A stretch of DNA of 64,000 nucleotides from the NCBI RefSeq assembly GCF_000321225.1, contig NW_004451010.1:1207863-1271862 (forward strand). Direction: 5' to 3'. The translations under genes were made by a program, and so were the position numbers. The notes under the pieces were generated by a model that saw only the letters and a list, made by a program, of their open reading frames with translations, did not search any database and had not been told where the DNA came from. This DNA comes from Odobenus rosmarus divergens. Taxonomy: Eukaryota > Chordata > Mammalia > Carnivora > Odobenidae. Below, in pieces: positions 56,201 through 64,000 of the stretch (positions are counted from its first letter, which is position 1; the number at the start of each line of letters is the position of its first letter).

Positions 56201-59200
56201 CCTGAACACAGAGCCCACTCGGGGCTCCATCTCACAACCCTGAGATCATGTCTGGAGCCGAAACTGAGTCCAAACGCTCAACCAACTGAGCTACCCAGGC
56301 GCCCCCAGACGTTATTTCTAAACTTAAGTTGGACTTACTAAAAACAGCCATCTCATAACTTTATTATTCACATTAATTTTTTTCTGTATTTCCATTGATT
56401 ACATTTGACTAGTACTATCCTTTATTTCACCACGTGGCTCCTGTATGCTTGAGGGGAAAGTTTTTCATGCTGTCTTTTCCATTTTTCTTTTTATCCTTCA
56501 CCGTGCTAGAAGTATTACAGCTGCTCTCTAAGTGAAAAACTTTTGGATGGATAGAGTTCTGTAAATAATTTAACACAATATATGCTGATGTTTGTTATCT
56601 CTTTGTGTATGTGTGTGTGTGAATTACCTTTTTTTTTTTTTAAAAGATTTTATTTATTTATTTGACAGAGACACAATGAGAGAGGGAACACAAGCAGGGG
56701 GAGTGGGAGAGGGAGAAGCAGACTTCCCGCTGAGCAGGGACCCCCCCCAGGCGGGGCTCTATCCCAGGACCTTGGGATCATGACCCGAGCTGAAGGCAGA
56801 CGCTTAACTGACTGAGCCACCCAGGCGTCCCTGCGAATTATCCTCTTAATAAGGTTTCTTAGGGTAATGTTAACATCAGTTACCATTTTTTGAACATTTA
56901 ATGGCCAAGTAGTCAAAGAAATCAGCAGCTGAAAGAATTATTTGAAGCCCCTTGAAGCAGCTGGGGCACTGTCTTCTCTGTTCCTGGGGTGCTCAATGCA
57001 TATTTCAGTTATAACACAGAACATGTTTTATTGTACTTTCACGTATTCATAGCTCTCCTTCCCACTGCACTGAGCTGGAAGACAGGAAGATGTCTCTGGC
57101 GGAGCTGGGCTCATAAGACGTTCACTAAGTATTTGACCTAGTGCCCTGTGTTTCACACCACTGTTTTCTAGAAAACCATCTCTTCTTTCTTCAGTATGGC
57201 GTTTCTCACATTAGAGACCAAGGCAGGAGTTTCCATGCCGTGTTCTGAGGGTTCTATCACAACTTTTCAGATGCCTTTTTCCTTTTATTAAATGGAAAAA
57301 ATACCGTGAATTATCAGGATGACTACATTAGCAACACAGATCTGCTGAAGTGATGGTGGTTAACTCTAAATTTAGTACTGCTCAAACATGCCCACGAAGA
57401 TTTCTTCTGGCATGTTGTCAGGGGTCTGAAGGCTCATGTTGGAAGACGTTGCTGTCAGGCACAGTTAAGACACCACGTTCTTCTGGGAAATGCCTCCCTC
57501 CATGCTCCTTGGCGGGGGCCGCCATGACACGCACCCCCTGTGTGTTCTGATGGGATCTCCCCTCTGGCTCTGTGAACCCCTCTGTCAGAGTTAGACCTGT
57601 TTCCACAGTGCTTTTCCCACTAGCGTATAGCGTTCACTGAGTTATGTGGTAACTTGGGAATATGCATTCACGGGCCTCTCTCCTACCAGACGCCGAGCAT
57701 CTGCAGTCAGGGACGCTCTCCAGCGTTGAGTCCCGAGCACCGAGCTCAGTCTCAGCACAGTGCACAGTTAGGCGGTCCGATCCAATCCAAAGCTGACTGG
57801 AGTGGATGCAGGCAAACACATTTTAAGGGTCTCCTCATTCTTTTGAGATTGAGACTCATGTGGTCATTGATTTTTCATTTCTACAAGTATTTTTTGTTTT
57901 TCCCAAATTGGTCTTATAGATATTTTTACCTGTTCTTGTATTTCAATATGCCGAGCATGATCATCTTCCAACCCGTGTCTGATTCTTATGGACTTGGCAC
58001 TGTTTCTGCTCCCTGTTTCCAAGTAGACTCTTCATGTTGCTTGGTTATATCCTACGACCTGTGGATCAATGAATTTTTCAAGTTATATGTCAGAGTGGCC
58101 AAGTCTTAGGATGAACCTCTGGAGAGGTCTGAGTTTGCTAGGAGACAGGGCAGTCTCAGTCTGGAGCCCCCCAAACCAAGCAAGCTCATGGTTTGATGTT
58201 CTCTGGCTCATCCAGGTGTGAGGCTCAAAGGGCTGTGTTGTGGGCATCATTTCTCAGGATGAGCCTATTTTTTAAACTTCCTTTTTCTTTTCTTTGATTT
58301 GAAACTACTGTGGCCTTCTCTGTAGTCCTTTAAGTTTGGGGACAGGCCGTTGTGATGCTAGGTACTTTTCTGAGAGGGTGGCTCTTTGGGACCCCCATCT
58401 GAATTTGAGGAGGATCTCCTGTCAGATCTTGGATGGGCTTTGGGCCTTGAGTCCTGGCTCCCTCATTCCTCTTTCCTGGGGCCGTAGACTGAAGCCTAAG
58501 TGGGCCCCCACTTCTCCAGGATCCCCCCAAGACTAGACTGGGAGTTCCTTGCTCTTAAATTTTTAAGTGTTCTTAGAAACACCTTTATTATATGTTTTTT
58601 TTAATTGAAATATATTTGGTGTATAACATTGTACAAATTTAAGATGTACAACATGTTGATTTGATACATTTATATATTGTAATATGATGGCCACTGTAGC
58701 AATAGTTAGCTCCTCTGTCACCTCACAGAATTATCATTTCCTTTTTGCGGTGGGAATAATTAAGATCTAGTCTCTTAGCAAGTTTGATGTTTATAATACA
58801 ACATTATTGTCTATATTCACTGTATTGTGCATTAGATCTCCAGGCCTTATTGGTCTACGTTTAACTCCTCAGTCTTTTACAGGTACTTCCTCCACCTGCC
58901 CCTCCAAAAGAAGTATGCATTTTATCCAGCATCTGTCTTTTCTCTTTTCTTTTTCTTTTCCTTTCTTTCTAACCTCCCTCTCCCTCCCCTTTCCTTTCTT
59001 TTTCCTTTCCCTTTTCCCCTTCCTTCCTTCCTCCCTTTCCTCCCTCCCTCCCTCCCTCCCTTCCTTTCTTCTACCCAGCAGGAAAATTCTAAATAACCTA
59101 GCCTACTAATTCTGGAAATAGGAGATCTAAAAATCAATTTAAAGATAGAAAATTATTAACTGAGTGTAAGTCTTAAGTAGTCTTAAAATAAGCCCTTAAA

Positions 59201-61211
59201 ATACTCTTTCCCTTTTAGTCTTCTTTTTTATCATGTATGTATGTATGTATGTATGTAGGCTCCACATCCAACATGGGGCTTGAACTCATGACTCTGAGAT
59301 CAAGTGTCGCATGCTCTACTGATGAACCAGCCAGGCACCCTCCGCTTTAGTCTTCTTTAAAACTTGTTAGTCGAGGTAGATAATGTAGATCTGAAGTCAG
59401 TATAAAAATAGGTCATTTAGATATTTCAGGTGAAAAGTTGTCCCCAAATGATCCCCAATTATAAAAACTTCCCTAGAAATGGGTACCTTGAATGACTGGC
59501 TGAACTTAGTAAAATTTAATCCTTAAATTTACCATCAAGACACTTCCTGTTGTATGAAGCACAAAGCTAACTCAAACTAGCATAAGCCCTAAAGAGTGTT
59601 TATTAGCTTACATTGCAGGTCTTGGGATGAATGGCTTCAGGCACAACTGGATCCAGGAACTCAAGTATTATCATTAGGCTTAGCATCTATCTTTTGTCTG
59701 TTCTGTGTTAGCTCCACTCTCTGGCATGCTCTTTTATGATGGCAAGGTGACTTCCACAAACTCCAGACTCACAGCCTTTGCTTTAAGTCTGTGATCTCCA
59801 AACTTTGTTGATTATGTATCCAGTGATAGAAGTTAAGCACATGTTCTCAATGTGTGTATATTTACTTATAAATTATATGTGATTATATACCACTGTTATT
59901 CTATATGTTACATTCGTTATTAGTAGAGTTCAGGTTTCTTTTGTTTTAAGATAAAGAAGAAAATAGGGGCACCTGGCTGGCTCAGTCAGTAGAGCTGTGA
60001 CCCTTGATCTCGGGGTAGTGAGTTCCAGCCCCTTGTTGGTCATAGAGTTTACTTAAAATAAAAAATTAAAGTATAGAATTAATTTCTAAAAAAGATAAAG
60101 AATAAAATAGAAGTACTAATACTTTCTGTACTGTCAGTGGATTGTTTTGCATACCCCAATTTGGCAATGGCTTAGTGGACATCTCTCCCATCAGATATAA
60201 TCACAGTGTTGGGACCACAACTCATTGGTTCTTTTTGGCCTAGCTTGAGTCACATGCCCATTCCTGAGTCCAGAGCTGTCAAAATAGTAAAAGCAAACTT
60301 TTCTAATGTGAAGTGACACAAATATCTGAATAGGCATAATTAGATACTATTTTAACTTTTTAAAGGTACTTACATTTTTGAACCTTATTATCATTGCTAT
60401 ATTATCAAAAAGGCATAATCATTCAGTACAATGTTATAGAACAAAGATTCTCTATTTTCATAGCAATTTAATTCCATTAGTCAATACTCAATTTCTGTGA
60501 TGTCATACCTGGTGTATCATGAAAGTATCCTATCTAGTTTTTGTTAATATTCCAGTGACAGGTGAATGCTATATGTTAAGATAGAAGAATTGATGACTCT
60601 TGCAAATAAAATCCTGTTCTTATAAATTTTGACAATGGCCATTTTGAACAAGATGGATAACTGTGTGGAAAGGCAAGTGATAGAGGGTCCTGAATAATTT
60701 TCTGATTTCTAAAGAGAAGAGGAGGTCACTGGTTGAAGGGAGAATTTTGCCTGTAAGAATGGGTAAAGAACATGAACAGAAATATTATTCAGAAACTTTC
60801 TTTTTTAAAAAAATATTTATTTGAGAGAGCGAGAACAAGTGGGGGGGACATGGAGGGAGAGAGAGAATCTCAAGCAGACTCCATGCTGAGCATGCAGCCG
60901 AACACAGGGCTTGATCTCATGATCCTGAGATCATGACCTGAACTAAAACTAAGAGTCAGACGCTTAACTGATTGAGCCATCCATGTGCCCCTCAGAAACT
61001 TTCTGATGAACAAGATGTTCTCTTTATTTAAAAATTGGTCTTCTGTGGCAGAAATGCAATGGCTCATCTTGATTCTGAGGTGAAAGAAGAATGTCTGAGG
61101 GAAGACCTGAAGTTTTACTTCATGAACCCTTGTGAAAAATACCGAGCCAGACACCAGATTCCATGGAAGCTGGGATTGCAGATTTTGAAGATAGTCATGG
61201 TCACCACACAG
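45365..61211 (+). CDS. MCOLN2: MCOLN2: mucolipin-2 (TRPML2), 5' part only (exons 1-2, 79 codons)
   Basis: TRPML2 is the paralogous endolysosomal cation channel, best known from immune cells. Two coding exons (45365-45441 and 61052-61211) join to 237 bp, 79 codons, giving an N-terminus that follows human TRPML2: MAPQPYRFAQA, then VFRLTVRNAMAHLDSEVKEE, the basic stretch KYRARHQIPWKL and the start of S1 (LQILKIVMVTTQ). The exon 2 end coincides in position and phase with the first coding exon of MCOLN3. Exon 3, which should begin with the LVRFGLSNQ-type segment, is not found up to the window edge, so the gene continues to the right. No disruption is visible in the part present. A second in-frame ATG at 61059 in exon 2 could start a shorter N-terminus if exon 1 is skipped. 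Confidence 0.93.
45749..45772 (+). other. G-rich run with quadruplex potential
   Basis: G-runs of five, seven and seven separated by C and CGGAA, about 310 bp after MCOLN2 exon 1. Confidence 0.6.
48167..48359 (-). repeat. CAN-SINE
   Basis: Inverted copy with long T-run; flanks catcttctcaagctttt and catcttctccagcttta are near-identical (about 48151-48166 and 48360-48375). Confidence 0.93.
48487..48524 (+). repeat. 19-bp tandem repeat, two copies
   Basis: gaacaagcacttttaaaat at 48487-48505 and 48506-48524, identical. Confidence 0.92.
48860..48937 (+). repeat. CT-rich pyrimidine stretch
   Basis: Low-complexity TCTC/CCTT sequence; open frames over it are low-complexity artefacts. Confidence 0.8.
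49300..49980 (-). repeat. Possible very old L1 relic
   Basis: Weak resemblance to inverted L1 (attgcagaccttttccccat and surrounding). Tentative. Confidence 0.3.
49988..50186 (+). repeat. CAN-SINE, forward
   Basis: Full forward copy: ggggtgcctgggtagctcag, CT body, caaataaataaatgaaatct and A-tail. It best shows the arctoid-type subfamily. Confidence 0.95.
50580..52110 (-). repeat. L2 LINE, antisense, split by a MER5-type element
   Basis: L2 in reverse: ggatatagtgatgagcaaga, acattacccctctggctacc, ggagccagcaaaggagactg, gtggtgtcaaatgctgccaa. A MER5-type relic occupies 51240-51432 (next entry). Confidence 0.8.
51240..51432 (+). repeat. MER5-type DNA transposon relic nested in L2
   Basis: cccattagaatcacctgaaa, actgggccccagttaaatca, and gggggagaaccactga at its end. 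Confidence 0.75.
52385..52565 (+). repeat. MER5-type DNA transposon relic
   Basis: gatttcaaactgggtgcaca, gtagaataacttggggagat, gccaggctgcacccacacca. Confidence 0.65.
53088..53280 (+). repeat. Short CAN-SINE variant with a (TA)n(CA)n(TA)n microsatellite in its tail
   Basis: SINE head ggggtgcctggctggctcag and body to tatctaaa, then TA (53181-53196), CA (53196-53217) and a long interrupted TA array to about 53280 that can fold on itself. Confidence 0.88.
53281..54100. other. MCOLN2 intron sequence, nothing recognised
   Basis: AT-rich, no exon, element or motif that I can support. Confidence 0.5.
54103..54262 (-). repeat. CAN-SINE lacking the usual A/T-rich tail
   Basis: Starts in a G-run (gggggggggaggg) where the tail would be and ends gccacccaggcacccc. 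Confidence 0.88.
56118..56306 (-). repeat. CAN-SINE
   Basis: From tcaagatttatttatttact to ctacccaggcgcccc; approximate duplication tggatgttattt / cagacgttattt. Confidence 0.9.
56629..56832 (-). repeat. CAN-SINE
   Basis: From a T-run and aaagattttatttatttatt to ccacccaggcgtccc; near a short GT repeat at 56603-56622. Confidence 0.93.
58560..58890 (-). repeat. Antisense L1 3'-region fragment
   Basis: attgaaatatatttggtgta, aagatgtacaacatgttgat, tagctcctctgtcacctcac, wording of old L1 3' ends. Confidence 0.65.
58935..59071 (+). repeat. Near-pure pyrimidine tract of about 137 bp
   Basis: T/C only except two As at about 58971, grading from TTTTC to CCTT to (CCCT)n. Purine strand reads as long GA-rich open frames that are artefacts. 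Confidence 0.95.
59228..59343 (-). repeat. Short CAN-SINE variant with (GTAT)n
   Basis: tatgtatgtatgtatgtatg followed by ggctccacatccaacatggg to gccaggcaccc. Flanks ttttagtcttcttt and ctttagtcttcttt (about 59213-59226, 59345-59358) form the duplication. Confidence 0.88.
59540..60280. repeat. Old interspersed repeat interrupted by a short SINE; class not assigned
   Basis: gcttcaggcacaactggatc and later gcttgagtcacatgcccatt are phrases of one old mammalian element; the SINE at 59967-60090 splits it. Confidence 0.4.
59967..60090 (+). repeat. Short CAN-SINE variant, forward
   Basis: ggggcacctggctggctcag, gacccttgatctcggggtag, ending in an A-rich tail; imperfect flanking repeat aagataaagaagaaaatag / aagataaagaataaaatag. 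Confidence 0.88.
60802..60991 (-). repeat. CAN-SINE 60 bp before the MCOLN2 exon 2 acceptor
   Basis: Inverted copy flanked by the perfect 13-bp duplication tcagaaactttct (60789-60801, 60992-61004). Confidence 0.95.
61052..61211 (+). CDS. MCOLN2: MCOLN2 coding exon 2 (residues 26-79)
   Basis: Cytosolic N-terminus and S1 start: NAMAHLDSEVKEECLREDLK, FYFMNPCEKYRARHQIPWKL, then LQILKIVMVTTQ. Acceptor ttctgtggcag at 61051, with a modest pyrimidine tract; donor acacag|gtaatt. Phase 2 in, phase 0 out. A CAN-SINE ends 60 bp before it. Confidence 0.95.
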
Positions 61212-62102
61212 GTAATTCATATTATCAGTTTTTTTCCTCATCCCAAGATGAAATTGTTTTCATGTGTTCCACCCTTGACTTTTGTTCTGAAAAGTCCACA
61301 CTCAAGTTCATAAAACTACAAAATTATGTTGACTCTGGAGGGCAGATAGTAGGTTGAAGTTCAGTTTCGATGATGACCTTGTTTTAGTAAGGGCTTCTGA
61401 GGCCATCTTCCCACAGGTTCTGTAAATAGAGATGAATAGTAGGTCTATATAATAGCAGATCGATATGGGGTGGAGTGGGGTGGAGTTCTATATCTGAATG
61501 AAGCGCACAGACTGGCAAAATCTGCTCAATCCCAAGTGACGGTGTTCTTGAAATTTCTCATCTTCTTTCAAATACACTTTTGAAATCGCATTTTTGACTG
61601 TTTTGACTTGAGACTTGACAGAATTCTGTTTCCCTTCCCATCAGTAGCTAAGCTGGTAAGTAAATACTTATGCTCAGGCCTGTCAGGAGCGTATGAGGTC
61701 TACATTGGGATCTTCTGTTGAATTTCATATTGTTGAGACTTTACTCCCAGGATCACACCAGCCATCAGAATTCTCATCTAGTTTTTGAAACTGTGGTTTG
61801 GAACCCGTTTCAGGGAGGCTCCATTTGAAATGTGTGCCCTTCTAAAAACACTACCAATTTGGGGTATTTGGCTCCTTTGGCAAATCATCGTCCTGTTATC
61901 AATGTAAAGATGTTTGTAAAGATGTTCTTTCTGGAACACAAAAATGAATACCTTTCTAAAAATACCTTTGTATAGTTTTAGAAATGAGAGGAGGTTCCTC
62001 TTGTAACTGAAGTTGCATCTTTATTCTGTGATCGTAAAGAGATCTTTTCATTGTATGTCATGCTTTCCACTACACCAAGTTTTAGGGTAACCAAGTTGCT
62101 TT

Positions 62103-62301
62103 TTTTTTTTTTTTTAAAGATTTTATTTATTTATCTGACAGAGAGACACAGCGAGAACAGGAACACAAGCAGGGGGAGTGGGAGAGGGAGAAGCAGGCTT
62201 CCTGCTGAGCAGGGAGCCCGATGTGGGACTCGATCCCAGGACCCTGGGATCATGACCTGAGCCTAAGGCAGACGCTTAACGACTGAGCCACCCAGGCACC
62301 C
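62103..62301 (-). repeat. CAN-SINE with 12-bp target-site duplication
   Basis: Near-consensus inverted copy flanked by ccaagttgcttt (62091-62102, 62302-62313). Confidence 0.95.
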
Positions 62302-62844
62302 CCAAGTTGCTTTAAAAGAACAACAAAGTTGAAAAAAATCCAACAAAGTTGAGATACAGGGACCCCATTAAATGTGAATGCTTGGCTTTTTCCATTTAAG
62401 AATCTTTTCATTTTAATTCTTGGTTTTGAAGTTTTAATTTTGGCATCCTATAAAGTAGGTACATTATTGGTATTACTTGGAAGGAGGAGAAATAATGTCC
62501 CCTTTCTCATTTGGTTAATTTTAATTGTTTCCCAGTTTCTTCTCTGGACAAACCAGCTTTCAGTTCAGCTTCTCGATCTGTTAATGTTACTAAAACTCCA
62601 CCTCATCTAGGTATAGAACATCCCAATCTTTGACTTAACTTCTTTGTCCTGACGTCTAGTAAATCTCGTGGATTCTTCCTTAAAACTGTGTCTACTTATG
62701 CTTTGCCATACTCAGTATCTTCTCTCTCTAGCACAGACTCTTATCTCATTAATTTAAGATACTTATGAAGCACCTCCCATGCTGTGTGTCCTGCTGGGAA
62801 TACAGCTAGGAATAAGTCACTGCTGCTGAGAGGTAACCTAACAC

Positions 62845-63065
62845 GTGGCATAGCATTCGCCATGTGCCAGGCACAGGTGCTCTCTGCATGTTCATTCATT
62901 TCATCCTCACAGCAACCCTGGGAGGCGGGGTCAGTTATTGCTCCCTTCTTGTGGATGAGGAAATGGAGCCAAAGAGAATAAGTAATTTGCTTATGGCCAT
63001 TCAGTTGGTCAGTGGTAGAGTTGGATTGGAGCCCTGCGGTCTGGCTCTAGAGTCTGCACTCTTAC
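62845..63065 (-). repeat. MIR element
   Basis: ttcgccatgtgccaggcaca, ttcatcctcacagcaaccct, gaggaaatggagccaaagag. Confidence 0.85.
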
Positions 63066-63129
63066 CCTCAGATTGGTTTTCTTCCAAACGTGGGTCCTGT
63101 CCTCAGTTTGCAGTCTAGGAATATAGACA

Positions 63130-63600
63130 AGTTAATGAGGCTGCTTCCAGATTTTATCTTATGCCTACCTTCCTTATCCACACCCACACCAGTGTGTTCA
63201 ATGCTAATATCAAATGAATTTTTCTTAGAATGCCTTCATTGGGTCACTCTCCTGCTCAGAAACTTTTGTGGTCCCCATTTTCCCACAGAAGGAAATCTTG
63301 ATTATGGAGCTTGAAATTCAGATTTCCACAGTCTCCTTCGACTTGCCTTTCCAATGGGTTTTCATGTATTTCCTCCCCAATCCCAGCCAGCACCCGGGGA
63401 TGCACCCGGGGATTCCCATCCCTGCCCTGTTTGCTCCACCAAGTCCAGAGTGATTCTTTTTCTCCATCATCTTGCAGGTGCCCTTGGAAGTCCCCCACCG
63501 GTCTTGCCTGACCACTCACCATGTGGTTTTCCTGGGGACACTAGTACCTGTTGCTGTCTGTCTCACTGCTTTTGCTTTTAATAGGCTACTTCTGGGAAAA
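63130..63600 (+). repeat. Probable L2 LINE fragment
   Basis: Pyrimidine-rich wording resembling L2 (gggtcactctcctgctcaga, ttgatta). Weak. Confidence 0.4.
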
Positions 63601-64000
63601 GATAATTTACTTTTTGTGTGGGTATACCTTGTCTTCCCTAACAGTGTTGGGAGGGATTAAACTCTTGTCCTGCTGGAGGACCATTCTAATAAGTTTTGCT
63701 ACAGGGATGATATCTAATTGGGGCAGATTTCTCGAATACCTTTCTTTCTTTCAGATCCCACTTGTCCCTCCTCCTCTTTTTCTGTCTCTTAGCACTCCAT
63801 CCTCACGTCTAACGGGATGGGTGGCATTTTATCAGGGTTGATGAGGAGGAAACGTTTTTTAAAAAAGACATTCCTACTCTGCATTCTGCAGTAACGTATA
63901 ATCTTGAGAGAGGTGTCCACATTTTTTTTTGCCAGTTCTACTTGTTCCTTCCCATATTTTTTGTATATTATTAGAGGAGTATCTTGTTTTTATCTGATAC

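Larger units (their letters stand above)
45442..61051 (+). other. MCOLN2: MCOLN2 intron 1 (15.6 kb)
   Basis: The first 2.7 kb (to 48165) is largely free of recognised repeats. Later parts carry SINEs, an L2 split by MER5, an L1 fragment, a pyrimidine tract and microsatellites, each listed. 46000-48100, 54270-56070, 56840-58550 show no exon or element I can support, apart from a TTGG run at 47515-47537. Confidence 0.65.
61212..64000 (+). other. MCOLN2: MCOLN2 intron 2 (continues past the window)
   Basis: Contains one CAN-SINE, one MIR and a probable L2. No exon 3 is seen. 61320-62090 and 63600-64000 have nothing recognised. Confidence 0.7.

Noticed and set aside
1..62301. tRNA-like heads at the ends of CAN-SINEs
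   Set aside because: They are parts of SINEs with CT-rich bodies and A-tails and lack an intact tRNA fold; no independent tRNA gene was seen.
61212..64000. Search for MCOLN2 exon 3 (FGLSNQLVVAFKE-type segment)
   Set aside because: No frame contains it, so the exon must lie to the right of the window.
1..64000. CRISPR array, operon, phage, plasmid or other prokaryotic system
   Set aside because: No regularly spaced repeats with unique spacers, no dense coding; the repeats are dispersed mammalian transposons and simple tandem duplications.

Overview
The window is nuclear DNA from a mammal, most likely an arctoid (dog-like, non-canid) carnivore such as a bear, seal or mustelid. The evidence is about 27 tRNA-Lys-type CAN-SINE copies, many of them close to intact, carrying the head GGGTGGCTCAGT and a CT-rich body. 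There is also an old background of L2, MIR, MER5 and L1M relics. No prokaryotic gene organisation, CRISPR array, virus or plasmid feature is present.

The core of the window is a tandem pair of mucolipin (TRPML) cation-channel genes, both on the + strand. MCOLN3 is complete in its coding part: twelve coding exons between 20237 and 41172 join in phase to 553 codons plus a stop, the known length of human TRPML3. Its promoter is a CpG island at about 15.95-17.35 kb, 3-4 kb before the first coding exon. Its 3' UTR ends near a poly(A) signal at 42201. MCOLN2 follows about 2 kb later. It has its own CpG island (43.9-45.4 kb), a 77-bp first coding exon (45365-45441) and, after a 15.6-kb intron, a second coding exon (61052-61211). 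The rest of MCOLN2 lies beyond the right edge. The second coding exons of both genes end in the same place and phase (VTIQ or VTTQ, phase 0), as expected for paralogues from a tandem duplication.

Left of MCOLN3 (1-15.9 kb) I see no coding exon. A compact promoter-like cluster at 6.45-6.60 kb holds RFX-type half sites, two CCAAT boxes and a perfect CRE, with a consensus splice donor on the minus strand at 6312. In other mammals the neighbour upstream of MCOLN3, transcribed away from it, is the cilia gene DNAI3 (WDR63), so this may be its promoter and noncoding first exon; that is inference.

The non-coding remainder is intronic or intergenic DNA filled by interspersed repeats. Points worth a look: an almost perfect 150-bp tandem duplication inside the MCOLN3 CpG island that doubles an ATG and a splice-donor-like site; a CAN-SINE inserted 60 bp before the MCOLN2 exon 2 acceptor; an L1 fragment that appears to supply the branch-point region of MCOLN3 coding exon 7; a perfect 11-bp hairpin before the first MCOLN3 coding exon; and two further local tandem duplications (64 bp and 152 bp). 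I found no new multi-gene system.
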